Of a stretch of 64,000 nucleotides of DNA, positions 7,365 through 14,761 are shown one piece after another (the first letter of the stretch is position 1; each line of letters begins with the position of its first letter). Source of the DNA: Nitrospira_E sp052156535 (GTDB lineage Bacteria; Nitrospirota; Nitrospiria; Nitrospirales; UBA8639); NCBI RefSeq assembly GCF_052156535.1, contig NZ_JBQKUP010000039.1, positions 141,981 to 205,980 on the forward strand, read 5' to 3'. The translations under genes were made by a program, and so were the position numbers. The notes beneath the pieces were generated by a model, which had not been told where the DNA came from, searched no databases, and saw only the letters and a program-made list of their open reading frames with translations.

Positions 7365-10300
7365 GCAAGATCGTTCAACGGTGACGAATTGGAAATGGCT
7401 TCGAGAAATCGTTAATGAGGCCTGTCAGCCCATCGGGCCATATTGGCCGATGAAAACCTTTGCTTATTACAATCCCATTCGGGACCTCGAGCATCTACCA
7501 TTTGCTCGTGCGATCGAAGAAGCCAATCAGTTGCTGGGGGCAAGGGGATTTCTGCCTGTTGAAGAGTATCGCCAATTCTTTTATCAAGGTCGGATTACTC
7601 TGCCGGCTCTTGAACGGGCACTTCGTCGGGTAGGGCCCTCATTACCTTCACGGGATACCATTCGAGTTGGAGCACGCACCATTCATGTCTACGATGTCTG
7701 GCGCATTCATGCCGCATATGGGATTGAAATCTTACCTGCTGTGCTAATGACGTGGGCTCTGGAATTAGAGGGCCTGCCCACACGATTTCGATCCAATCTT
7801 CCGGAGGATTCTCGATCCTCCATTATTGACCGAACGATTCGGGAGTGCGAAAAGTGCCGCCATGATCCGGAATCCGCCTATCTGCATAACCTCTGGAAAA
7901 GTTCGTTGGCAGCGTGCCAGTTGTCTGACCCTGTATCGGGTCTGCCTTCTTTTCATGCATCTGATCCAAGTCGGAGCGCTAATGCGTCAGAACGTGAGAT
8001 TGCACTTGTTCCGGTTGATTTACCTATAGACAGGACGCTGGGTGATTGGCTGGATAGTGAGACGGGTAGCGTGCTGGTTGAGACCATCAATACCCACATG
8101 ATCAAATGGATTGGGGCATTTGTCGACGAAGGTGTTGCGGGATGGGGTATGCCTTCAAGAGACAAGGGGTTTTATGCTGCATGGAGAGAATTAGCTGAAG
8201 GGGATCTCTCAGGCAGATTCCTCGGGATTCCAGATCTTCGAAAAAAATTCGGCGAACTGTCCGAAGCACCGGAAGAAATGTTGTGCAAACATCTGGAAGA
8301 TCTCAAAATTCCAAAGGAACGCTGGCAAAACTATCTCTCACGGCATCTGGCTCAATTGCCAGGTTGGGCAGGATTTATCCGATGGCGTAGTGAGCACACT
8401 GGGTATCCTCCCCAACAACACTATCCCATTGATCCACTGCAATATCTGGCCGTCCGCCTTTTTTATGAATCTGGAATGGTAGAGGGACTTTGTCAACGGG
8501 AATGGGGAATCATGGGGACGTTACCTGCACTCCTCGCTTATTGGAACGAACAACGTAAGCGTGGACAGGCGTTGAGCCTTCCTCCTTCTCATGTCACCGA
8601 CCCTAATAATCATGCGGTGTGTCATCAAGCATGGCGACTTTTTCACTTGGCTCAGTTTTTGGAATTGACCCCAATTGAGGTCCATGACTTGTCCTACAGC
8701 GACATGTCAACATTACTGGAGTGGCTGGACCTCTTCCCCCAATCTGAACATGGACCGGTATGGCTTGAAGCGTATGAGGACGTTTATCGGGAGTATTTGC
8801 TGAGAAACATCAGCGGACATCAAGGGGTAACACCCGTTAACCATGAGCGGCCGCGGGCACAAGGGATTTTTTGTATCGATGCTCGCTCGGAGTCGTTTCG
8901 GCGTCATCTTGAAGCTCAGGGGGCGTATGAAACATTTGGGTATGCGGGATTTTTTGGCGTGCCCATGAGTCATGTGGCATTTGATAGCCACGACCACTTG
9001 GCTTTGTGTCCGATTTTGTTGACACCAAATGCGGAAGTGAACGAAGTGCCGCGAGTCGGGCAGAATGATCGGGTGAAGGACTACCTCTCGGGAACGAGGT
9101 GGCATCAACTCAGTCATCATCTCTTCCATGATTTGAAACACAATCCATTTGCTTCTTTTATGTTAATTGATGTGCTAGGGATGTTTTTTAGCGTCGGGTT
9201 GGCAGGAAAAACGCTGTTTCGAACATCCTTCGATGCTGTCAAGCAGCGGTTGCAGCAGTGGTTGGGGGGCACCGTTGCCACGCAAATTCCCGTTGAGGCT
9301 TCACGTGGAAACGAGCAGGGACATCCACGATTGGGAGCACTGGCACTAGGTTTCACCCCATTGGAGCAAGCGGCCTTTGTGGAGGGGGGATTGCGAGTGA
9401 TCGGGCTCACGAAAAACTTTGGCCGGTTTGTGATGATCTGCGGTCACGGTAGCCAGTCCGAAAACAACCCTTATTATGCGGCGCTGGATTGTGGCGCATG
9501 TGGAGGCAGTCATGGTGACCCGAATGCTCGTGTCTTTGCAGCCATGGCCAATAATCCAGAGGTTCGGAAAATTCTGAACGATCATGGTCTGGTCATCCCA
9601 GAGGACACCTGGTTTCTTCCCGCCAAGCACAACACGACCACAGATCGAGTGACAATGTATGACCTGGTCGATGTTCCTGCTACCCATGTAGAGGATTTAG
9701 CACTGTTGGTGAGGGACTTGGAGCAGGCTGGCACGTATCAGGCATTGGAACGATGCCAGCGCATTCCAGGGGCTCCCACCGCGGTGTCTCCCCGTGACGC
9801 GTTCAAGCATGTCAGGCAGCGGAGCATGGATTGGGCTAATTCGCGTCCTGAATGGGGATTGTCAGGGAATGCCGCATTTTTGATTGGAAGGCGGGCACTT
9901 ACCAAAGATCTGGATTTGGACGGGAGAGTCTTTTTGCATTCTTACGACCCTGCTCCGGATTTTGATGGGAGTCTTCTTGAAAAAATCATGACCGCACCAC
10001 TCATCGTGGGCGAATTGATTAACTTAACGTATTACTTTTCGTCGGTGGATCCTTGGGCCTACGGGGGTGGGAGCAAGGTCATTCACAATATGGTTGCCGG
10101 AGTCGGTGTGATGTTAGGGAGCCAGAGTGACCTGCAAAAAGGCCTTCCCCTCCAATCGGTAAACGATGGGGCGCGGCATTATCATGAACCCATGCGCTTA
10201 CTGGCCATCATTGAGGCGCCGCCGGATCGAATACGGTCTATCATTCAGAAGCACGTGTTGCTTCAGCATGTTTTCCATAATCAATGGATGCACGTCGTCG

Positions 10301-10377
10301 CGTTTGATCCGGACTCCAAAATCTTTTCACGGTATCTCTCTGACTTAACCTGGGAACCGGTCACGATGAACATATGA
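7318..10377 (+). CDS. dabA: DabA (DUF2309/MpsB), CO2-hydrating subunit of inorganic-carbon transporter
   Basis: The 1019-residue protein is a complete DUF2309 protein. It shows the zinc/active-site pattern of DabA: FCIDARSES with Cys519 and Asp521, CGHGSQSENNPYY with His710, and DCGACGG with Cys725. The spacings (2 and 15) equal those of C351/D353/H524/C539 in Halothiobacillus DabA. That family is a beta-carbonic-anhydrase-like peripheral protein which, with a NuoL-like membrane partner (DabB), converts CO2 to trapped bicarbonate using an ion gradient. The likely partners are the NuoL-like (14762) and NuoM-like (17075) proteins downstream. ATG 7351 (MNRLEQ) is an alternative start. A terminator-like hairpin lies upstream, and another separates the gene from the Mrp module. 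The assignment is strong; the partner is inferred. Confidence 0.93.
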   Translation: MSVLLKSGNGAMNRLEQDRSTVTNWKWLREIVNEACQPIGPYWPMKTFAYYNPIRDLEHLPFARAIEEANQLLGARGFLPVEEYRQFFYQGRITLPALERALRRVGPSLPSRDTIRVGARTIHVYDVWRIHAAYGIEILPAVLMTWALELEGLPTRFRSNLPEDSRSSIIDRTIRECEKCRHDPESAYLHNLWKSSLAACQLSDPVSGLPSFHASDPSRSANASEREIALVPVDLPIDRTLGDWLDSETGSVLVETINTHMIKWIGAFVDEGVAGWGMPSRDKGFYAAWRELAEGDLSGRFLGIPDLRKKFGELSEAPEEMLCKHLEDLKIPKERWQNYLSRHLAQLPGWAGFIRWRSEHTGYPPQQHYPIDPLQYLAVRLFYESGMVEGLCQREWGIMGTLPALLAYWNEQRKRGQALSLPPSHVTDPNNHAVCHQAWRLFHLAQFLELTPIEVHDLSYSDMSTLLEWLDLFPQSEHGPVWLEAYEDVYREYLLRNISGHQGVTPVNHERPRAQGIFCIDARSESFRRHLEAQGAYETFGYAGFFGVPMSHVAFDSHDHLALCPILLTPNAEVNEVPRVGQNDRVKDYLSGTRWHQLSHHLFHDLKHNPFASFMLIDVLGMFFSVGLAGKTLFRTSFDAVKQRLQQWLGGTVATQIPVEASRGNEQGHPRLGALALGFTPLEQAAFVEGGLRVIGLTKNFGRFVMICGHGSQSENNPYYAALDCGACGGSHGDPNARVFAAMANNPEVRKILNDHGLVIPEDTWFLPAKHNTTTDRVTMYDLVDVPATHVEDLALLVRDLEQAGTYQALERCQRIPGAPTAVSPRDAFKHVRQRSMDWANSRPEWGLSGNAAFLIGRRALTKDLDLDGRVFLHSYDPAPDFDGSLLEKIMTAPLIVGELINLTYYFSSVDPWAYGGGSKVIHNMVAGVGVMLGSQSDLQKGLPLQSVNDGARHYHEPMRLLAIIEAPPDRIRSIIQKHVLLQHVFHNQWMHVVAFDPDSKIFSRYLSDLTWEPVTMNI

Positions 10378-10659
10378 TTTCATGATACGAATGAACGACT
10401 TTTTGACTTCCGCCGTGCTTTGAATTCCTGATCGAATCTCCTATCATCTCCCACGTGGGATGAGTATTTCTTAGGGCTTTCGGTTCCATCCACAGGATTA
10501 AGGAGCCCTTAGTAGGTTGGTAAACGACTCCAGTTGAACCTATCTCTTTGATTCGGAGTTGTGGATGGAAGAGGGTGCCTGGTATAAGGTCGGAGGCTTG
10601 CAGATTGTTCAAAAGGATGAGGCCTCTTTTTTTATTTGGCGCAGGCTGAGTCGGGAGAG
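10378..10659. other. intergenic, first part of the dabA-mrpE gap
   Basis: This stretch follows the dabA stop. An antisense frame at 10361-10612 is open but starts with TTG, has no ribosome site and overlaps the dabA end, so I do not call it. A short T-run at about 10626-10634 follows GAGGCCTC and could be a weak terminator of dabA. Nothing else is supported. Confidence 0.5.
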
Positions 10660-10711
10660 TGGGAACATCCGGTTTGCCGAAACATCATTCATCTTGGCAG
10701 TAGGGTTCCCA
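10660..10711 (+). ncRNA. candidate structured leader element upstream of mrpE
   Basis: TGGGAAC (10660-10666) pairs with GTTCCCA (10705-10711), and CC with GG just inside; a small inner TGCC/GGCA stem fits in the loop. Short blocks in and after this element (GGTTTGYCG, CATCATTCA, CGATAG) also occur, in the same order, before the hairpin upstream of dabA at 7041-7092. A terminator hairpin follows at 10747. This could be a sensing leader RNA; the family is unknown to me. Confidence 0.35.
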
Positions 10712-10746
10712 GCATTTGGTTAGTTCCGATAGGCTGGAGACAGTAC

Positions 10747-10802
10747 AAGCCAACCAGGTTTTTTGAACACTTCATTCGAAAAACATTTGGTTGGCTTTTT
10801 TT
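10747..10802 (+). terminator. terminator/attenuator hairpin between dabA and mrpE
   Basis: AAGCCAACCA (10747-10756) pairs with TGGTTGGCTT (10788-10797) and runs into a T-tract. The loop itself forms an almost continuous inner stem (GTTTTTTGAA with TTCGAAAAAC). The first nine stem bases are identical to those of the hairpin at 7096. It either ends the dabA transcript or controls readthrough into mrpE, 60 bases downstream. Confidence 0.75.
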
Positions 10803-10861
10803 ATACTTTATCGGGTTCGTTGATTCGTGACGTTCAGGTTTTGATTTAAAGATAATATAAG

Positions 10862-11353
10862 ATGAAATCTTCCTTCCCCAAACAGTTTATCGCGAACACC
10901 TTGGCCTTATTTTGTGGCTGGCTTGTGTTATCAGGGAAGTATGACAATTTTCATCTCGTTCTCGGATTCACGGCCTCGTGTGGAGTCGCCTGGTTAAATA
11001 CGGGGTTTCCTCATTCTCCCTTTCAGCAATTCCCATGGGGCCGGCTGGTGCTGTACGGCCCGTGGCTTTTTTTACGGATTGTGGAGAGTAGTCTGCATTT
11101 GACGAAACTCATTCTAAATCCCTCGTTACCCATTAAGCCCAGACTTATCACCTATCGATCTCAATTAAAACATCGGGGCGCGATCGTTGTGCTTGGGAAT
11201 TCTGTGACCCTCACGCCAGGCACCATTACCGTGGAAATTAACGACAATACTTTCCTCGTGCATGCCATAGATGAGGCAGCAGGGAATGATCTCACCACCG
11301 GCCGGATGGAGCGCAAAATTGCCCGGGTCTTTCAGGAAGACACGAATTTGTGA
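10862..11353 (+). CDS. mrpE: Mrp/Mnh Na+/H+ antiporter subunit E
   Basis: The 163-residue membrane protein matches MrpE/MnhE (PF01899). It has an N-terminal helix pair, the conserved PW-L-RIVESS-x-L segment, then a C-terminal soluble part with the family pattern NSVTLTPGTITVEI and a HAIDEAAG strand. In Mrp and Mbh complexes this small subunit helps assemble the cation/proton antiporter. It is the first gene of a tightly packed set with overlapping stops and starts, which suggests an operon reaching at least to mrpD. The ribosome site is weak (ATATAAG just before the ATG). Confidence 0.9.
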   Translation: MKSSFPKQFIANTLALFCGWLVLSGKYDNFHLVLGFTASCGVAWLNTGFPHSPFQQFPWGRLVLYGPWLFLRIVESSLHLTKLILNPSLPIKPRLITYRSQLKHRGAIVVLGNSVTLTPGTITVEINDNTFLVHAIDEAAGNDLTTGRMERKIARVFQEDTNL

Positions 11354-11619
11354 TGATTGATTTTTTTCTATTTTTATTAATAACGTTGTCATTTCTGATC
11401 CTCGTGTATTTATACCGGGTGATCCAGGGTCCCACGGTGTTTGATCGGGTATTAGGATTGGCGGGAATATCGACCAAAGCCATCATTCTTGGCGTCGTCA
11501 TGGGAACAGTCTATGACCGTGTGGAGATGTTTGTGGACATCTCCACGGGGTATGCGCTTCTGAACCTGGTGGGAGCGTTTGCCATTGCCAAGTTTCTTGA
11601 GCAACGAGGAGCACCCTAA
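11353..11619 (+). CDS. mrpF: Mrp/Mnh antiporter subunit F
   Basis: This 88-residue protein has three membrane helices and the MrpF/MnhF (PF04066) features: YRVIQGPTVFDRVLG after helix one and DISTGYALLNLVGAFAIAKF in helix three. Its ATG (11353) overlaps the last base of the mrpE stop codon, giving translational coupling; a GTG one codon earlier (11350) is an alternative start. It is an essential small subunit of the multi-subunit cation/proton antiporter. Confidence 0.9.
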   Translation: MIDFFLFLLITLSFLILVYLYRVIQGPTVFDRVLGLAGISTKAIILGVVMGTVYDRVEMFVDISTGYALLNLVGAFAIAKFLEQRGAP

Positions 11620-11919
11620 ATGGGCGTTATTGCCATCGGGTTAATTCTGGCGGGGGTATTTTTCCTGGTGGTGGCCGCCATTGGCACAATACGCCTTCCT
11701 GATGTGTTTTCGCGATCCCATGCGGTCTCCCTGACTGATTCCTTAGGCGCAATTTGTGTTCTCGCGGGCCTAGCTTTGTACCAGGGTTTCGGCATCAATA
11801 TGTTGAAGATTCTGGTCGTCCTGGTCTTGCTCATCCTGTTGAATCCGGTCATTGCTCATGCCACGATTCGAGCGGCCTATCGGTCTGGCCTCAAACCTCA
11901 GACGGAGGAAGACCAATGA
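11620..11919 (+). CDS. mrpG: Mrp/Mnh antiporter subunit G
   Basis: The 99-residue protein has three helices and the MrpG/MnhG (PF03334) pattern: an N-terminal helix ending IGTIRLPDVFSRSHAVSLTDSLG, then two further helices and PVIAHATIRAAYRSG. The ATG directly abuts the mrpF stop codon. The position third after E and F matches both bacterial group-2 Mrp and archaeal Mbh antiporter modules. Confidence 0.9.
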   Translation: MGVIAIGLILAGVFFLVVAAIGTIRLPDVFSRSHAVSLTDSLGAICVLAGLALYQGFGINMLKILVVLVLLILLNPVIAHATIRAAYRSGLKPQTEEDQ

Positions 11920-12449
11920 TGTATTCCGTGAATATTGCCTTGCTGTTACTTTTGGTCCTGACCGCGGCCAGCGCCACATTTTTGGTTAAGGAATTGATGA
12001 GTTCAGTGTTTATCCTCGGGTCGTATAGTTTCTTTTTGTCCCTGGTTTGGGCTTGGTTAGGCGCGGTGGATGTGGCATTTGTCGAAGCCGTTATTGGCGC
12101 CGGGTTGGGTACCGTGTTATTCCTTATCACGTTGTTTGATACCGCTCCCAAGGATAGCCGCCTTCGTCGTCCCCCTCCTCCTCTAGCGGGAGTCCTCGGA
12201 CTGCCCTTGCTGGGCCTGCTGTTGTTATTAGCGGCGAATGATCTTCCTCAGTTTGGCGACCCTACCTCTCCGCCCAACGTGCACATTTCTCCTGTGTACT
12301 TACAGAGTAGCTATGCGGACACGCTCACGCCGAATGTGGTCACCTCGGTGCTGATGGACTATCGGGCATTTGATACGTTGATAGAAACCGTGGTGATATT
12401 TACGGCCGGCATTGCCTGTGCCTTGTTATTACGGGAGCCAGGCTCATGA
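11916..12449 (+). CDS. fused MbhD (DUF4040)-MbhE-like antiporter subunit
   Basis: The start at ATG 11916 overlaps the mrpG stop by four bases. The first half (residues about 1-80) is the DUF4040 or MrpA-C/MbhD domain, with LVWAWLGAVDVAFVEAVIGAGLGTVLFL. The second half has a helix followed by PNVVTSVLMDYRAFDTLIETVVIFTAG, as in MbhE and the MrpA C-terminal end. In Bacillus-type Mrp these domains form the tail of the large MrpA subunit. Here they are a separate 177-residue protein, as in archaeal Mbh/Mbx modules where D and E are single genes. It should help form the cation path next to the NuoL/NuoN-like pumps. Confidence 0.82.
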   Translation: MMYSVNIALLLLLVLTAASATFLVKELMSSVFILGSYSFFLSLVWAWLGAVDVAFVEAVIGAGLGTVLFLITLFDTAPKDSRLRRPPPPLAGVLGLPLLGLLLLLAANDLPQFGDPTSPPNVHISPVYLQSSYADTLTPNVVTSVLMDYRAFDTLIETVVIFTAGIACALLLREPGS

Positions 12450-12895
12450 AACAGATCCACGACAGCATCATTGTTCAGACCATGAGTCGCTTGCTTATCC
12501 CTCTGGCCCAGTTGTTTGCGTTGTACGTCTTGTTCTTCGGCCAGTACGGTCCTGGAGGAGGATTTGTAGCCGGCGTCATTTGGACCACCAGTATGATCCT
12601 GACTTTTTTGGTGTTCGGACTGAAATCACCCCAGGGACGTTTGGTGGAAAAGGTCTTGCATGGCGATGGGATCGGACTGATTATTTTTGTGGGAGTAGGT
12701 GGCTTATGCCTCATCGGAGGTGGGGAATTTCTGAACTATGCCAATTTGGAGATTCCGGGTTTGGATGCTCCCGCCCGTCGGTATACGGGGATTTTGCTGG
12801 CACAAATCGGCGTGGCCGTGGATGTTGCGGTGACAGGGATTTCTATCGTTCTCAGCTTGGCCTATCACGATACCGAGCAGGAATATGATGTTTGA
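12446..12895 (+). CDS. mrpB: Mrp/Mnh antiporter subunit B (MbhF-like)
   Basis: The 149-residue, four-helix protein matches the MnhB/MrpB family (PF04039). It has the GQYGPGGGFVAGVI signature between helices one and two, a GLIIFVGVGGLCLIGGGEFLNY segment, and a final helix with AQIGVAVDVAVTGISIV. The start overlaps the stop of the preceding gene by four bases. The protein is part of the membrane antiporter. Confidence 0.9.
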   Translation: MKQIHDSIIVQTMSRLLIPLAQLFALYVLFFGQYGPGGGFVAGVIWTTSMILTFLVFGLKSPQGRLVEKVLHGDGIGLIIFVGVGGLCLIGGGEFLNYANLEIPGLDAPARRYTGILLAQIGVAVDVAVTGISIVLSLAYHDTEQEYDV

Positions 12896-13265
12896 GATGA
12901 TCGGGGGGTGGCTGCAGCGCCCCAACTACATTGCCTTTGTCCTGCTGTTTCTGTGGGGCATCTATATTATGGTGACCCGATACAATCTGGTGAAAAAACT
13001 CATCGGGATGTATCTCATGCAAACGAGTGTGATCTTTTTCCTCGTCACCACCAGTGCCAAAAAAGGCGCGACGGTGCCCATTTTGCTCTCCACGACCGAG
13101 ATCGTTCAACCGGAAGTCTATGCGAATCCCCTCCCTCATGTGCTGACATTGACGGCGATTGTGGTGGGTGTTGCCACCCTGGGAGTCTCGTTGGCGCTGG
13201 CCGATGCCATATATAAAAAATACGGCAGCCTGGATGAAGAAGAAATTCTCAAAAGGCTGGAATGA
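12885..13265 (+). CDS. mrpC: Mrp/Mnh antiporter subunit C (NuoK-like)
   Basis: The 126-residue protein has three helices in the NuoK/MrpC arrangement (PF00420): YNLVKKLIGMYLMQTSVIFFLV, then a hydrophilic loop with a TEIVQPEVYANPLPHVLTLTAIVVGVAT segment typical of MrpC. The C-terminal tail YKKYGSLDEEEILKRLE is charged. The reading frame overlaps the mrpB end by 11 bases; internal ATGs at 12888 and 12897 are also possible starts. NuoK-like subunits line the proton path between the large pumps. Confidence 0.9.
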   Translation: MMFEMIGGWLQRPNYIAFVLLFLWGIYIMVTRYNLVKKLIGMYLMQTSVIFFLVTTSAKKGATVPILLSTTEIVQPEVYANPLPHVLTLTAIVVGVATLGVSLALADAIYKKYGSLDEEEILKRLE

Positions 13266-14731
13266 CGCGACACCTTCCTGTAATTCTTTTCCTCTTACCT
13301 CTCGGTTTGGCCATTTGTTTACCATTAATCGGGATCAAGCATCGGGAGTGGTGTCGGCTGTTATCGATTGGTGTGCTGGCTGCGATGGTTCCGGTCTCCT
13401 TCGCTAATCTGGTAGGAGTTCTTCAAAACGGGACCATTCATTATGACTTTGGGGGATGGGCAGCTCCGGTCGGGATTGAGTGGGTGGCGGACGGTTTGGC
13501 CAGCGTCATGACCGTGGCTTTGAGTCTGGTTGGGTTGGTGTGTATCACCTTCCTCAGTTCAGTCTTGTTTCCTTACCTTGGAAGCCGGATTGTCCCGTTT
13601 TATACCCTGGTCTTATTATTGATGGCCAGCCTGATCGGTATGGTGTTTGCCGGGGATCTCTTCAATCTTTTCGTGTTCTTAGAAGTATCCGCCCTGTGTG
13701 CGTATGCCTTGGTCGGGTTGGCCGGCGGGAAGGCGCTGGTTGCCGGATTCCGGTATTTAATTTTAGGGACCTTCGGAGCCTCTTTGTATCTTCTGGGAGT
13801 GGGGTATTTATACGCCGAGACGGGTACGCTCAATATGGCAGATCTGGCTCAGCGGGTGCCCTCTCTGGTGACATCCAAGGCCCTTGCCGTTGGTGTGTTA
13901 TTCATGTTCATTGGGCTGGGCATCAAGATGGCATTGGTACCGCTCCACGGGTGGTTGCCGGATGCGTATACGTATGCGCCAGATAGAGTGTCACCAATGC
14001 TGGCATCTTTAGTGACGAAGGTCGCGCTGTATGGATGGATTCGCATTATGTTTTGGGTCCTTGGAGCCCAGGCGGTGGTCTACCAGATCCCTATCCTGTT
14101 TTTAGTGGGAGTATTGGGCGCTCTTGCAGCCCTGGTTGGCGCATTCCTGGCTCTGTCCCAAGTAGAAATCAAACGCATGTTTGCCTATGGAGGGCTTTCG
14201 CATATCGGATTGATTCTGGTGGGGATTAGTCTCGGAAATCAAACGGGTTTTGTCGGAGGAGTGTTCTACCTCTTGAATGATGCCGTGATGCAAGCGGGAT
14301 TGTTTTTTTGGGCGGGGGCAATTATTCATCTGTACGGGGTTCGCACTATTGAGGATCTTGGGCGACTGCAGGGCGGAGCGGGATGGATGTCGGTGGCTCT
14401 GGTCGTCATAGCCCTGTCGATGATCGGGATTCCTCCAACCGGGGGATTTTTTGGAAAATGGTATATCATTCTTGGCGCGGTGGAAGCGCAAAATTACCTT
14501 GCCATTGTCGCGGTGCTGATTGCGACTCTGTTGACTCTGGCCTATTTCGTGAAATTATTTGAACGGGTATTTCGGGACCGCTCCGCCCAGCAGCCTCCTC
14601 TCATGCGTGAGATTCCGTTGGCGGTGAAAATTGGTCTCGGCGCCACGTCCGCGGCAGTCATTGTTTTGGGACTGATGAGCGATCATATTGTCAGCTTTCT
14701 CCTCAAGAATGCGGTTCCACCAGGGCTTTAG
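13262..14731 (+). CDS. mrpD: Mrp/Mnh antiporter subunit D (NuoN/NuoM-like pump)
   Basis: The 489-residue polytopic protein belongs to the proton-antiporter family PF00361. The conserved pump glutamate is at 141 in FVFLEVSALCAYALVG, and the lysine helix reads GLGIKMALVPLHGWLPDAYTYAP. The broken-helix segment RMFAYGGLSHIGLI and the PPTGGFFGKWYI helix are also present. MrpD-type subunits translocate protons. The start overlaps the mrpC stop by four bases. It ends the Mbh-like order E-F-G-D/E-B-C-D, and the NuoL-like gene follows after 30 bases. Confidence 0.92.
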   Translation: MTRHLPVILFLLPLGLAICLPLIGIKHREWCRLLSIGVLAAMVPVSFANLVGVLQNGTIHYDFGGWAAPVGIEWVADGLASVMTVALSLVGLVCITFLSSVLFPYLGSRIVPFYTLVLLLMASLIGMVFAGDLFNLFVFLEVSALCAYALVGLAGGKALVAGFRYLILGTFGASLYLLGVGYLYAETGTLNMADLAQRVPSLVTSKALAVGVLFMFIGLGIKMALVPLHGWLPDAYTYAPDRVSPMLASLVTKVALYGWIRIMFWVLGAQAVVYQIPILFLVGVLGALAALVGAFLALSQVEIKRMFAYGGLSHIGLILVGISLGNQTGFVGGVFYLLNDAVMQAGLFFWAGAIIHLYGVRTIEDLGRLQGGAGWMSVALVVIALSMIGIPPTGGFFGKWYIILGAVEAQNYLAIVAVLIATLLTLAYFVKLFERVFRDRSAQQPPLMREIPLAVKIGLGATSAAVIVLGLMSDHIVSFLLKNAVPPGL

Positions 14732-14761
14732 CAGGATCGGGCATATGGTGACCTCCTGATT

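Noticed and set aside
10361..10612. 83-codon minus-strand frame after dabA
   Set aside because: It begins with TTG, has no ribosome site, overlaps the dabA end and resembles no family I know.
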